A stretch of DNA of 10,352 nucleotides, from NCBI GenBank assembly GCA_938010625.1, contig CALLVJ010000238.1:1-10352 (forward strand), written 5' to 3'. Position numbers and translations under genes: made by a program. Numbering within the stretch: the stretch's first letter is position 1; the number at the start of each line of letters is the position of its first letter. This stretch comes from an uncultured Stomatobaculum sp. Its GTDB lineage: Bacteria > Bacillota > Clostridia > Lachnospirales > Lachnospiraceae. Below, one piece after another: positions 1 to 8,075 of the stretch. Below the pieces are notes generated by a model. It was not told where the DNA came from. It worked only from the letters and a program-made list of their open reading frames with translations, and searched no databases.

Positions 1-977
1 TCTCTCCTGCCGGTCAGCAGAAACAGCGCATGGGCATGGCGATAACGCAACATATGCTGCCCCTCGCGGAACTCCGCTGCCCGATTCTGCACGGCAAGAC
101 CGCGGCGCTCTGCAGCGCCTGCCTTCAAAGAAATCGGCACCAGCTGCTCCGTCTCACCGCTCCGGAAAAGAAGCGCGCCGAGATTCTTGCCCTCGTGCAG
201 CGCAGTCCGGTCAATGTCAAAGCGATAACCGTACGGCGCACCGTGCAGCTTTTCCGGGGCAATATGCCGCTGCGACAGCAGCAAAAACGCAGCCCGCGAC
301 TCAACTGAAATCGGCAGTAGCAACGCATCCCGGCTCTCCAGAAAAACCCTGCCACTCCGCGCCGCCTTCGGCAGCTTTGTGGCCTCTGCTGTCACGCGAA
401 AACTGTCGCCCTGTCTCGCGCCGAGCGCCTCCAAAAAGGCGTCCATGCCGCGCGCAGCATCACCGCTCTTTGCAAAGGCGCGGTAGAGCGCACTCCGCAC
501 CGGATCCTGTAGAAAGGGCGCGCGCCAGAATTCCCGGTACGCAAAAATGCGAAGCGCCGCCTCGCGGTCTGTCTTCGCAACTTTTGCAAAATCCTCTGCG
601 GTTTTCAGGCGCTCCAAGAGTTCCGAACCCTGTTGATCGGTCACCGTGAAGCAATATGGTATTGTCTTCTCACCGCCATCTGTCACCAGCAAAAACTGAC
701 CGGTGAGTTCATCTCCCACTTCCAAGTAGCGCGCGTCCGCCGTGAACCGGATCCGGTTCCTGACGCCGCCAAAACTCTCTGTCAGCACCCGAACGCGAAT
801 ATCATCCGAGTACGCAAGTCCCTTCAGCTGTATTCCATTGCCGCTGTCCACATGAAACTCTGCGCTGAGCATCTCCCCGCGCCGCACAGAGAGACGTAAG
901 TTCTCCGGACGCACGGAAAGCACAGGCACTTCTGAGTTCAGTACACCCCGTGCAAGTCGGTTGATTCTCTCTCTCAT
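1..977 (-). CDS. DUF5717-like large protein, N-terminal part (cut by left edge)
   Basis: An uninterrupted minus-strand frame runs from an ATG at 975-977 to the left edge (about 325 codons), so the C-terminus lies outside the window. It begins MRERINRLARGVLNSEVPVL. Residues about 20-110 are beta-rich with alternating hydrophobics and look like an Ig-like sandwich (GLAYSDDIRVRV, FGGVRNRIRF, GDELTGQFLLVTDGG). An alpha-helical stretch follows (ELLERLKTAEDFAKVAKTDREAALRIFAYREF), then more beta-rich sequence. I see no signal peptide, membrane segment or catalytic motif. The N-terminal pattern (MRERI.RLA, then GL.YS...RV.V, then a second strand-rich half) matches what I recall of DUF5717, a long family of unknown function in Clostridia; no function is assigned. 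GGAGG and GAGGAAGG upstream can serve as ribosome sites, and a good promoter lies at 1011-1038. It is divergent from the DUF4364-like gene. Coding status is quite certain; the family name is recalled rather than searched. Confidence 0.78.
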   Translation of the reverse strand, partial: MRERINRLARGVLNSEVPVLSVRPENLRLSVRRGEMLSAEFHVDSGNGIQLKGLAYSDDIRVRVLTESFGGVRNRIRFTADARYLEVGDELTGQFLLVTDGGEKTIPYCFTVTDQQGSELLERLKTAEDFAKVAKTDREAALRIFAYREFWRAPFLQDPVRSALYRAFAKSGDAARGMDAFLEALGARQGDSFRVTAEATKLPKAARSGRVFLESRDALLLPISVESRAAFLLLSQRHIAPEKLHGAPYGYRFDIDRTALHEGKNLGALLFRSGETEQLVPISLKAGAAERRGLAVQNRAAEFREGQHMLRYRHAHALFLLTGRR

Positions 978-1010
978 CGCCTTCCTCTGTGCCTCCATTT
1001 ATCGCAAGAT

Positions 1011-1038
1011 ATTTTAGCACACTTCCCCTTGCTTGCAA
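1011..1038 (-). promoter_or_regulatory. Sigma-A-type promoter for the DUF5717-like gene
   Basis: On the minus strand, TTGCAA (1033-1038) and TAAAAT (1011-1016) are separated by 16 bp. The -10 is preceded by TGC, which makes an extended -10. The predicted transcript starts roughly 25-30 nt before the ATG at 977, leaving room for the GGAGG ribosome site. Confidence 0.6.
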
Positions 1039-1042
1039 AGCT

Positions 1043-1051
1043 TGGTATACT
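1043..1051 (+). promoter_or_regulatory. Possible extended -10 element for the DUF4364-like gene
   Basis: TGGTATACT on the plus strand combines TG with a 5/6 match to TATAAT (TATACT, 1046-1051). No good -35 lies 16-18 bp upstream (only C/T-rich sequence), so the call rests on the extended -10 alone. The start codon is only about 21 nt downstream, so the leader would be very short. Confidence 0.35.
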
Positions 1052-1072
1052 TGCGAGGATCGGAGGTGACAC

Positions 1073-1597
1073 ATGCTGCCCGAACCCATGACACTCTATA
1101 AACTCATGATACTCTATCTGTTAAAACAAGTGAATGTGGCGCTGAGCGAAAATATGATCTCAGAGTTCTTTCTCTCTCGCGAGTACACCAACTACTTCAC
1201 GCTAAAGCAGGCGCTCTCGGAGCTCAGCGAAGCGGGTCTGATTCAGCTGCACCGCGCACAGAATGCGAGCCGCTATTCCGTCACCCATGAGGGCGTTCAG
1301 GCGCTCTCCTTCTTTGGGAAGCGCCTCTCACCGGAAATTCTCTCTGATATAGATCGCTTTCTCAAGGAAAAGCGCTTTCAGATAAGGAATGAACTCAGCA
1401 TACATGCCGACTATTATCCAACAGCCCAGGCTGATTACCGCGTGCGCTGCGAGGTGACAGAGGGCAAAAGTTCCCTCTTCTCTCTCGAGCTCACCGCGCC
1501 GGAAGAAGCGCAGGCCATCGAAATGTGTCGCCGCTTCTCTCTTTGTTCTGCCAAAATTTACCGTCTGCTCCTCCAAGAATTACTGCGGGGGGATTGA
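1073..1597 (+). CDS. DUF4364-family winged-helix-like protein
   Basis: 174 aa; the start is an ATG six nucleotides after GGAGG (1062-1066), a strong ribosome site. The opening motif EPMTLYKLMILYLLKQV, followed by ENMISEFFL and YTNYFTLKQALSELSEAGLI (about residues 27-62), fits a helix-turn-helix of winged-helix type. A wing-like stretch RYSVTHEGVQAL follows. The C-terminal half (about 100-174) alternates strands and helices and has no catalytic motif. The whole pattern matches the DUF4364 family of Clostridia as I remember it. The N-terminal fold suggests DNA binding, possibly as a regulator, but the target is unknown. Its position back-to-back with the DUF5717-like gene, with promoters inside about 95 bp, makes control of that neighbour or of itself a reasonable guess. 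The last 18 bp overlap the 3' end of engB on the other strand. Confidence 0.85.
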   Translation: MLPEPMTLYKLMILYLLKQVNVALSENMISEFFLSREYTNYFTLKQALSELSEAGLIQLHRAQNASRYSVTHEGVQALSFFGKRLSPEILSDIDRFLKEKRFQIRNELSIHADYYPTAQADYRVRCEVTEGKSSLFSLELTAPEEAQAIEMCRRFSLCSAKIYRLLLQELLRGD

Positions 1598-2230
1598 TTT
1601 CTCCCCTGCCAGTTCTGCGACGAGACGCAGCAGGTCCTCTCTTCCCTGTTTTGTAACCGAGGAGAAGGGGATGAGCGGCGTCTCTTTTGGTGCGCCCAGG
1701 GTCTCACGGAGCAGCATTTTCTGCTTTTCGAGCTGGCTCCGCTTTAGCTTATCTGCTTTGGTGCCGACCAGCACGGCGGGCAGGCCCTGGTCTATGATCC
1801 AGTTGTACATCAGAACATCATTTTCTGAGGGCGCATGGCGGAGATCCAGGAGCAGAAAGACTGCGCGCAGCTGCTTGTCCTCGTGCAGGTAGCGCTCAAT
1901 CATCCTGCCCCAGCTCGCCTTGACCGCCTCGCTCGCGCTCGCATAGCCGTAGCCCGGCAAATCCACAAAGTAGACTGCGCCGTTCACGCGGTAAAAGTTG
2001 ATGGTCTGAGTCTTGCCGGGCTGCGCTGAGGTTCGCGCAAGCGCCTTGCGGTTCACAAGCGCATTCAGAAGGCTCGACTTCCCCACATTTGACTTGCCTG
2101 CGAAGGCAAACTCAGGGAGCGCGCTCTCCGGGAGCGCGCTCGTCACGCCGAGCACAAATTGCAGCACAGCGTCCTTAATCTGGCTCTCGCCGTTGGTTCC
2201 GATCAGCGGGCGGTATACGGCAGGCGGCAT
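1580..2230 (-). CDS. engB: Ribosome-assembly GTPase EngB (YsxC/YihA)
   Basis: Circularly non-permuted small GTPase of the TrmE-Era-EngA-YihA class, needed for late assembly of the 50S subunit. With the ATG at 2228-2230 it is 216 aa. G1 is GKSNVGKS (residues 45-52). The switch-I region is PGKTQTINFY (71-80), G3 is DLPGYGYA (90-97), G4 is TKAD (157-160) and a G5-like FSS is at 189-191. Family members usually run about 195-200 aa and start close to the segment aligned with IKDAVLQFVLGVTS (18-31). This protein therefore carries about 15 extra N-terminal residues, or starts at a non-ATG codon. The frame stays open upstream to another ATG at 2332, which would add a Lys-rich 34 aa inside lon. I prefer 2230 because it starts 1 nt after the lon stop, as expected for coupled translation; its ribosome site is modest (GAAGGGA). 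The 3' end overlaps the convergent DUF4364-like gene. Confidence 0.93.
   Translation of the reverse strand: MPPAVYRPLIGTNGESQIKDAVLQFVLGVTSALPESALPEFAFAGKSNVGKSSLLNALVNRKALARTSAQPGKTQTINFYRVNGAVYFVDLPGYGYASASEAVKASWGRMIERYLHEDKQLRAVFLLLDLRHAPSENDVLMYNWIIDQGLPAVLVGTKADKLKRSQLEKQKMLLRETLGAPKETPLIPFSSVTKQGREDLLRLVAELAGEKSIPPQ
1587..1606. other. Hairpin at the convergent gene ends, no T-run
   Basis: GGGGGGA (1587-1593) and TCTCCCC (1600-1606) can form a 7-bp stem with one G-T wobble and a 6-nt loop. It spans the overlapping stop codons of the DUF4364-like gene and engB. Neither strand has a T-tract after it, so it does not meet the usual intrinsic-terminator pattern. It could still slow convergent polymerases or protect 3' ends. 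Confidence 0.3.
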
Positions 2231-2231
2231 T

Positions 2232-4664
2232 TCAATTCCCTTCTTCTTCACCCTCTCTTTCTTCTCGCCCGGCCGCTTTTTCCCAAAGGCACCTGCCACT
2301 GAGAGGCGTACTGTTGTCGCTTTCTTCTCCATCTGTCTCTTCTCTCCGTCCTGTCAGCGCAAGCGCCGCAAGTTCCTGAAACTCTCTGACATAGTGCAGG
2401 CTGAGCCCCGCCGTCACATCCTTCGGCAGCCCCTCAACCTCTGCGCGGTTTTCTGCGGGCAGGGCAAGCGCCGTGAAGCGCTCCCGTCTCGCCGCGAGCA
2501 ATTTTTCCTTCAAACCGCCGACCGGCAGAATGTGACCGCGCAGTGTAATTTCCCCGGTCACTGCGAGCTCTGCCCGCACTGTCTCATGCAGGCAGGCTGA
2601 GAGGAGTGCAAGCGCCATCGCTGCGCCGGCGCTCGGCCCATCCTTCGGAATCGCACCTGCCGGAATGTGCAGATGGAAATCGTGTTCGCGAAAATAGCTG
2701 ACGGGGATGCCGCGCGTCACTGCCGCCAGTCTTGCTACCACAAGCGCCAGCTCTGCGGACTCCCGCATCACAGCGCCCATCTGTCCTGTTGGCCGGAAGA
2801 GCCCTCTCCCGGCATTGACCTCCACCTCAATGGAGAGCGCCACGCCGCCCACCGCCGTATACGCGAGTCCATAGGCCAGCCCGACCTCATCCCGCCGGTG
2901 ATGTCTCTCCTCCGGGAAGCGCAGCTTGCCGAGATACTCTGTCAGATTTCCCGCCGTGATGTCAAAGCGCTCCCGCCGCTCTAAGAGCAGTTGTCTCGCG
3001 CATTTTTCCGAGAGCGCGCGAAGTTCCCGCTCTGCGCCGCGCACGCCTGCCTCGCGCGTATAGCAGCGGATCAGCTTCCGGATGGCTCCGTCGGTCAGCG
3101 TAAACTGCGCTGTCGTGAGACCTGCATTCCGGCGCGCCCGCGGCAGGAGATAACGCCGCGCAATGTGAAATTTCTCTGTCTCCGTATAGCTGCTTACATA
3201 AATCAAATTCATGCGATCCATGAGCGGCGCCGGAATCCCCTCGATTGTATTCGCCGTCGCTAGAAAAAAGACCTGAGAGAGATCCATCGGCACTTCGACA
3301 TAGTGATCGCGATAGGCCTGGTTCTGTGAGCTGTCGAGCACCTCCAAGAGAGCTGCAATCGCAGCCTGCCCGCGGTAGTCCTTTGACAGCTTGTCAATTT
3401 CATCCAGCAGAATCAGCGGGTTCTTGCTGCCGGCGCGCCGGAGGGCATCCGCGACCCGACCCGGCATTGCGCCGACATAGGTTCTGCGGTGACCGCGCAG
3501 CTCGGCCTCATCCTGAATGCCGCCGAGGCTGATTCTCACATAGCGACGTCCAAGCGCCTTCGCGATACTCGCCGCAATCGAAGTCTTACCTGTACCGGGC
3601 GGTCCCACAAGGCAAAGCACGTCCTGCGCTGCCTCAGGATTCAGTTTTCGCACGGCAAGACAATTCAAAATCTTCTCCTTGACGCTCTGGAGCCCATAGT
3701 GACCCCGCTCCAGAATACGTTTTGCCATAGCGAGATCCACCGTATCCTCTGTGGTCTGGTCAAAGGGCAGTGCCAGCACCGTGTCGAGATAGCTCTGCTG
3801 CAAGGCAAATTCCTGTGTTCCCTGTGGCAGATGCTGGAGGCGCAACGTCTCACGGCGCAGCGTCTGCTTCACCTCATCCCCAGCTGTCAGCGCGTCAACT
3901 TTTTCCGCATAGGCCTTCACATCGCCCGCAACACTGCCATCCTCGCCAAGTTCCTCCTCAATGATGCGGAGCTGCTCCCGCAGCATGAACTCGCGCTGAC
4001 TCTGGTCAAGGCGCACCCGCAGTTTTTTCTCATACTCCCGGCGCATCCGCACGACATCAATTTCCCGCGTGAGCTCGCCGGTCAGCACTTCGTAAAACTC
4101 CTCCCCGGTATTGCATTCCAACAGCCGCTGTCCTGTGCCCCAGGCCCAGGGAAGCTGCGAGGAACTGTCCCGCAGAAGCTGCATGAGCCCGGTCTGCGAA
4201 ATGAGCCGCGGCAGATACTTCTCCGCAAAAGTCTTATCCTCCCGCGCGTAGAGCTGCAAGTAACCCTTCAGCGCGCGGAGCATGGCCTCCTTTTCTGTGC
4301 TGTCCTTCTCAATGTCGCGGAGCGGCGCATTGAACACCTCAGCCTCGTAGGCATCGCCCTCCAGAACCAGCTGCTCCACACTGCAGCGCCGTATGCCAAA
4401 TAACATGGCGCGCCGCGTGTTCCGCGACGTCCGCGTGAGGGAGCGTATCTGGCACAGCGTGCCATAGCGGTAAATGCCATTCTCGCCCGGGTCAAGCTCC
4501 TCCGGATCCTTTTGCGCCACTAGAAAGATCCGGCCATCCCGCACCATGGCCTCCTCAACAGCAGCGACAGTCCGGCTGCGGCTCAGGTCAAAACGAGCCA
4601 CACCGCCCGGCAGGACAACCTGCGCGCGCATCGCAACCACAGGATATCTTCTTCTCGTCCTCAT
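2232..4664 (-). CDS. lon: ATP-dependent protease Lon (LonA type)
   Basis: Homohexameric cytosolic AAA+ serine protease that degrades unfolded and some regulatory proteins. The start is the ATG at 4662-4664, giving 810 aa beginning MRTRRRYPVVAMRAQVVLPG, which aligns with the usual Lon start. It has a strong GGAGGAGG site at 4667-4674. The frame stays open to 4748, but that extension would run across the terminator hairpin. The N-terminal substrate domain covers about 7-195, and a coiled linker about 198-300 contains QREFMLREQLRIIEEELGE. Walker A is GPPGTGKT (354-361) and Walker B LILLDE (417-422). The protease domain carries PKDGPSAG with Ser678 and GGLKEK with Lys721 as the catalytic dyad. 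After the usual end (...ELAALAL, about 770) there are about 40 extra polar, Glu/Arg-rich residues, longer than the short tails of most Lon proteins; they overlap the possible longer engB frame. Lon lies downstream of clpX, beyond a hairpin, and I see no promoter of its own. Confidence 0.97.
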   Translation of the reverse strand: MRTRRRYPVVAMRAQVVLPGGVARFDLSRSRTVAAVEEAMVRDGRIFLVAQKDPEELDPGENGIYRYGTLCQIRSLTRTSRNTRRAMLFGIRRCSVEQLVLEGDAYEAEVFNAPLRDIEKDSTEKEAMLRALKGYLQLYAREDKTFAEKYLPRLISQTGLMQLLRDSSSQLPWAWGTGQRLLECNTGEEFYEVLTGELTREIDVVRMRREYEKKLRVRLDQSQREFMLREQLRIIEEELGEDGSVAGDVKAYAEKVDALTAGDEVKQTLRRETLRLQHLPQGTQEFALQQSYLDTVLALPFDQTTEDTVDLAMAKRILERGHYGLQSVKEKILNCLAVRKLNPEAAQDVLCLVGPPGTGKTSIAASIAKALGRRYVRISLGGIQDEAELRGHRRTYVGAMPGRVADALRRAGSKNPLILLDEIDKLSKDYRGQAAIAALLEVLDSSQNQAYRDHYVEVPMDLSQVFFLATANTIEGIPAPLMDRMNLIYVSSYTETEKFHIARRYLLPRARRNAGLTTAQFTLTDGAIRKLIRCYTREAGVRGAERELRALSEKCARQLLLERRERFDITAGNLTEYLGKLRFPEERHHRRDEVGLAYGLAYTAVGGVALSIEVEVNAGRGLFRPTGQMGAVMRESAELALVVARLAAVTRGIPVSYFREHDFHLHIPAGAIPKDGPSAGAAMALALLSACLHETVRAELAVTGEITLRGHILPVGGLKEKLLAARRERFTALALPAENRAEVEGLPKDVTAGLSLHYVREFQELAALALTGRREETDGEESDNSTPLSGRCLWEKAAGREEREGEEEGN

Positions 4665-4666
4665 GA

Positions 4667-4674
4667 CCTCCTCC
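4667..4674 (-). promoter_or_regulatory. Ribosome-binding site that fixes the lon start
   Basis: GGAGGAGG on the minus strand, 2 nt from the ATG at 4664 (5 nt from its first GGAGG). It favours this ATG over the in-frame ATG at 4748, whose extra 28 residues (Cys- and Pro-containing, not Lon-like) would be encoded through the hairpin at 4700-4721. Confidence 0.75.
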
Positions 4675-4697
4675 AATCTCAGTGCCGCAAATGACTC

Positions 4698-4721
4698 AAA
4701 AGGCGGGCATATGCCCGCCTT
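4698..4721 (-). terminator. Intrinsic terminator or attenuator between clpX and lon
   Basis: 4700-4721 is a perfect 22-bp palindrome. Read on the minus strand, the arms AAGGCGGGC and GCCCGCCTT flank an ATAT loop and are followed by a TTTT run (4698-4701, shared with the stem base) and then GAGTCATTT. The GC-rich stem is strong, but the T-run is only four bases long, so partial termination is more likely than a full stop. It lies 55 nt past the clpX stop and 35 nt before the lon ATG. The expected effect is to lower lon-engB transcription relative to tig-clpP-clpX. Confidence 0.72.
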
Positions 4722-4776
4722 CCTGTCACAAGTCTCGTGTTGACACACTATTCAATTTCTCTGATGCTGCCGCCTG

Positions 4777-6066
4777 TCAGGCAATTTCATCCGGTCTGGA
4801 CGGCTTCTGTCGATCCCGCTGAATGCTCGCCTCGCGGTGCACAATCTTCGGCCCGGCCTCATGCCGCACCATCTCTTCTGTGACCGTGCAAATACCGACA
4901 GACTCATCGGAGGGCACTTCGTACATCAGATCCATCATCACATCTTCGACAATTGCGCGGAGGCCGCGCGCGCCTGTTTTTCTCTCGATCGCGAGGTGCG
5001 CAATTTCGCGCACGGCGCCAGGCGTGAATTCGAGCTTCACATTGTCGAGTTCAAAGAGCTTCTGGTACTGCTTGGTCAGAGCATTCTTCGGCACAGTCAA
5101 GATCCGCACCAACGTCTCCTCATCGAGCAGATCCAGTGCAACCGTAATCGGCACGCGGCCAATGAACTCCGGGATCAGACCAAATTTAACCAGATCCTGT
5201 GGCATCACCTGGTGAAAGAGTTCATCCACCTCCCGCGTACTCTTCGCGACCACCTGGGAATTGAACCCCATGCCGCCGCTGCCGAGACGGGAATCGACAA
5301 TCTTCTCAAGACCATCAAACGCGCCGCCGCAGATAAACAGGATATTTGTCGTATCAATCTGGATGAGCTCCTGGTGCGGGTGTTTCCGACCGCCCTGCGG
5401 CGGCACCGAGGCGACTGTGCCCTCGAGAATCTTTAGGAGCGCCTGCTGCACGCCCTCGCCGGAGACATCTCTCGTGATAGATACATTTTCACTCTTTTTG
5501 GTGATTTTGTCAATTTCATCAATGTAAACAATGCCATATTCGGCGCGTTTCACATCATCTCCCGCCGCCTGAATCAGTTTCAGCAGGATATTTTCAACAT
5601 CTTCGCCGACATAGCCCGCCTCTGTGAGCGTCGTCGCATCTGCAATTGCGAACGGCACATTCAGAATTTTGGCCAGCGTCTGCGCAAGATAGGTTTTGCC
5701 TGAACCCGTCGGACCGAGCATTAAAATATTGCTCTTCTGAATCTCGACCTCAGAGTCCGCGTTGGACATGATGCGCTTGTAGTGGTTGTAGACGGCAACT
5801 GACAGCACCTTCTTGGCCGTTTCCTGGCCAATCACATACTCATCGAGAAAGCTCTTGATTTCCTTCGGCCGCAGGAGATTAATACCTTTTAAGCCTCTCG
5901 CCTCCGCATCATCCTCTGGAAACTCTTCCTGCAGGATCTCATTGCAGAGTGCAATACACTCGTCACAAATATAAACGCCGTTCGGTCCTGACAGGAGCTT
6001 TCTCACATGGTCTTCCGTCTTGCCACAGAAAGAGCAGCGCACATGTTCCCCATTTTTATTGGGCAT
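4777..6066 (-). CDS. clpX: ClpX, ATP-binding unfoldase subunit of ClpXP
   Basis: 429 aa, the usual length. ClpX hexamers recognise, unfold and thread substrates into ClpP. The N-terminal zinc-binding dimerisation domain has Cys11-X2-Cys14 and Cys34-X2-Cys37. Walker A is GPTGSGKT (118-125), the aromatic pore loop is GYVGED (151-156), and Walker B with DEIDK covers 179-187. The substrate-gripping RKH loop is at 227-229. The ClpP-docking tripeptide, usually IGF or LGF, is MGF here (266-268), a mild change that keeps the hydrophobic pattern. GARGLR near the C-terminus is the sensor-2 region. The start ATG follows AAGGAG by 4 nt and lies 22 nt after the clpP stop, so the two are co-transcribed. 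Downstream, a hairpin separates it from lon. Confidence 0.98.
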   Translation of the reverse strand: MPNKNGEHVRCSFCGKTEDHVRKLLSGPNGVYICDECIALCNEILQEEFPEDDAEARGLKGINLLRPKEIKSFLDEYVIGQETAKKVLSVAVYNHYKRIMSNADSEVEIQKSNILMLGPTGSGKTYLAQTLAKILNVPFAIADATTLTEAGYVGEDVENILLKLIQAAGDDVKRAEYGIVYIDEIDKITKKSENVSITRDVSGEGVQQALLKILEGTVASVPPQGGRKHPHQELIQIDTTNILFICGGAFDGLEKIVDSRLGSGGMGFNSQVVAKSTREVDELFHQVMPQDLVKFGLIPEFIGRVPITVALDLLDEETLVRILTVPKNALTKQYQKLFELDNVKLEFTPGAVREIAHLAIERKTGARGLRAIVEDVMMDLMYEVPSDESVGICTVTEEMVRHEAGPKIVHREASIQRDRQKPSRPDEIA

Positions 6067-6088
6067 GCTTCTCCTTTTCTCCTTTTAC

Positions 6089-6670
6089 TCAGTGATGCGC
6101 AATGACTTCATCGATAATGCCATATTCCCTGGCCTCCGCCGCTGTCATATAGTTGTCGCGCTCGGTGTCGCGCGCAATCACCTCAAGATCCCTGCCGGTA
6201 TTTGCCGCGAGAATCTCATTTAACTTATTGCGTGTCTTTAATATCTGCTCCGCGACAATGCGGATCTCTGTCTCCTGCCCCTGGGCGCCGCCGGAGGGCT
6301 GGTGAATCATAATCTCCGCATTCGGAAGCGCATAGCGCTTGCCTTTCGTGCCGCCCGAGAGCAAAAAGGCGCCCATGCTCGCCGCCATACCAATGCAAAT
6401 GGTCGAGACATCGCACTTCACATACTGCATTGTGTCGTAAATGGCCATGCCTGCCGTCACACTGCCGCCCGGACTGTTGATGTAGAGGTTGATGTCCTTG
6501 TCTGGATCCTCGGACTCAAGGAACAGCAGCTGCGCGACCACGAGACCGGCGCTCACATCATTGACCTCCTCATCGAGGAAGATAATTCTGTCCTTTAAGA
6601 GGCGGGAAAAGATATCATAACTCCGCTCGCCCCGGCTGGACTCTTCCACCACGTATGGCACTAAACTCAT
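6089..6670 (-). CDS. clpP: ClpP, proteolytic subunit of Clp protease
   Basis: 193 aa from the ATG at 6668-6670 ([20 protein letters not shown]), the typical start and length. A GTG 7 codons upstream (6691) is also in frame but overlaps the tig stop. AGGAG seven nucleotides before the ATG decides for the ATG. ClpP forms two stacked heptamers enclosing the active sites and works here with ClpX. The catalytic triad is visible as Ser98 (GMAASMG), His123 (IMIHQP) and Asp172 (DTERDNYM). The handle region includes [20 protein letters not shown]. The gene lies 17 nt after tig and 22 nt before clpX, in the usual Firmicutes order, and has no separate promoter that I can see. Confidence 0.98.
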   Translation of the reverse strand: MSLVPYVVEESSRGERSYDIFSRLLKDRIIFLDEEVNDVSAGLVVAQLLFLESEDPDKDINLYINSPGGSVTAGMAIYDTMQYVKCDVSTICIGMAASMGAFLLSGGTKGKRYALPNAEIMIHQPSGGAQGQETEIRIVAEQILKTRNKLNEILAANTGRDLEVIARDTERDNYMTAAEAREYGIIDEVIAHH

Positions 6671-6687
6671 CTGATTTCTCCTGACTT

Positions 6688-7974
6688 TCACTGAAGTTTT
6701 GCCTCCGCGACGAGGAAATCCACCGCCTCCTGGATCTTCAAATCCATCGCAAGCTCTTCTCTCTGCTCCGTGCTGACATACTCTTTCATCTTCTCCGGTG
6801 CAATCTTGTAAGCCTCAGCCATCTTTGCAATCTCAGCGTCAATCGCCTTCTCGCTGACTGTGATGTTCTCAGCCTTCACAACCTCTTCCAGCACCAGTCT
6901 GGTCTTTAAGTTTTTCTCGGCCTGCGGGCGGAACTGCTCTTTCAACTTTTCCACTGTCATTCCGGTGTACTGCAGATACTGCTCGAGCGGCAGCCCCTGG
7001 GACTTCATGCGGCGCGCATAATCATCGAGCATCTGCTCACACTGCATCTCGACCATTGGCGCCGGGAGCGTAAGCTCTGCATTCTCGACAACTTTCTCAA
7101 CTACATTGTTCTCATTCTGTCCCGCTGCGCTCTTTGCCTTTGCCTCTTCGAGCTGCTTCTTCAAGTCATCCTTGTACTCTGCAAGCGTATCAAACTGAGA
7201 GATTTCGCTCGCAAACTCATCATTCAGCTCCGGCAGATCTTTTCTCTGAATCTCAAGCAGCTTGCAGGCGAATACAGCTTCCTTGCCCGCGAGCTCCTTT
7301 GCGTGATACTCGGCCGGGAAGGTCACCTTGACATCGAAACTGTCACCGGTCTTGTGACCGACAACCTGCTCCTCGAAGCCGTCGATGAAGCTGCCGCTGC
7401 CGAGCACGAGCGGATAATTCTCGCCCTTGCCGCCGTCGAAGTGCACACCGTCAATGCTGCCGTCAAAGTCAATCTTGACGCTGTCGCCTTTCTCCGCCGC
7501 GCGATCATCGACCGTCACGAGGCGGGCATTCTTTTCGCGCTCCTTCTCCAGCGCCTCGTTCATATCCTCCTCGGTCACAGCAGCATCTGCTTTCTTGACC
7601 TCGACGCCCTTGTACTGACCGAGCTTGACCTCCGGCTTGGTCGCAACCGTCGCTGTGTAGACGAGATCCTTGCCTGTGCCGATTTCAGTCACATTGATCT
7701 CCGGGCGGGACACAATCGTGAGACCACTCTCCTTTGCCGCCTCCGGATAGCTTTCGTTGATGCAGTGATTCACAGCGCCTTCAAAGAACACGCCCTGACC
7801 ATAGAACTTCTCAATGACCGCCTGCAGGACATGACCCTTGCGGAAGCCTTGCACCTGATACTTGCCCTTCTCGCGGTTATATGTCGCAGCGACTGCCTTC
7901 TGGAACTCCGCCTGCGGCACAGTCACCGTAATCACTGCCATATTCTTTTCTTTCTGCTCTACCTTAAACTCCAT
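6688..7974 (-). CDS. tig: Trigger factor, ribosome-bound chaperone and prolyl isomerase
   Basis: 428 aa, normal for the family. Trigger factor docks at the ribosomal tunnel exit and shields nascent chains. The ribosome-binding domain is about residues 1-145, with the GFRKG docking loop at 43-47. Most members continue as GFRKG-x-x-P; here it is GFRKGHVL, so the usual proline is missing. The FKBP-type isomerase domain is about 161-246 ([42 protein letters not shown]). The helical chaperone C-domain fills about 250-428 and is rich in Lys and Glu. The ATG follows GGAGG by 8 nt. The promoter at 8047-8075 makes this the first gene of tig-clpP-clpX. Confidence 0.97.
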   Translation of the reverse strand: MEFKVEQKEKNMAVITVTVPQAEFQKAVAATYNREKGKYQVQGFRKGHVLQAVIEKFYGQGVFFEGAVNHCINESYPEAAKESGLTIVSRPEINVTEIGTGKDLVYTATVATKPEVKLGQYKGVEVKKADAAVTEEDMNEALEKEREKNARLVTVDDRAAEKGDSVKIDFDGSIDGVHFDGGKGENYPLVLGSGSFIDGFEEQVVGHKTGDSFDVKVTFPAEYHAKELAGKEAVFACKLLEIQRKDLPELNDEFASEISQFDTLAEYKDDLKKQLEEAKAKSAAGQNENNVVEKVVENAELTLPAPMVEMQCEQMLDDYARRMKSQGLPLEQYLQYTGMTVEKLKEQFRPQAEKNLKTRLVLEEVVKAENITVSEKAIDAEIAKMAEAYKIAPEKMKEYVSTEQREELAMDLKIQEAVDFLVAEAKLQ

Positions 7975-8046
7975 CTGGACGTCCTCCTGGATTACCTGTT
8001 CTCTGAATTAGCATATTACTTGCAAAAGAGACATACTCAGTAAAAC

Positions 8047-8075
8047 AGTATAGCACAGAGGCCGCCTTGTCACAA
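8047..8075 (-). promoter_or_regulatory. Sigma-A-type promoter of the tig-clpP-clpX unit
   Basis: Minus-strand TTGTGA (8070-8075) and TATACT (8047-8052) are 17 bp apart, and TGC before the -10 makes an extended element. The -35 overlaps the stop codon of the upstream hydrolase gene (8070-8072). The leader to the tig ATG would be about 65 nt. I found no CIRCE element or CtsR-type heptamer repeat near it, so heat-shock control by those repressors is not supported here. Confidence 0.7.

Noticed and set aside
3489..4403. Long plus-strand open frame of 304 codons inside lon
   Set aside because: It is antisense to lon, whose domains are complete and in order; the His/Leu/Arg-rich translation has no family likeness.
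4740..4768. Plus-strand TTGACA at 4740-4745 as a promoter
   Set aside because: The -10 at 17 bp spacing is GATGCT, a poor match, and it would point antisense into clpX with no gene to serve.
7303..8043. Plus-strand open frame of 246 codons opposite tig
   Set aside because: It is antisense to trigger factor and mirrors its codon pattern; no motif or ribosome site supports it.
8033..8051. Inverted repeat ATACT-N9-AGTAT overlapping the tig -10 as an operator
   Set aside because: Arms are only 5 bp, one of them simply is the -10 element, and it matches no regulator site that I know.
7975..8075. CIRCE or CtsR heat-shock operator before tig
   Set aside because: Neither the CIRCE inverted repeat nor the GGTCAAA-type direct repeat is present.
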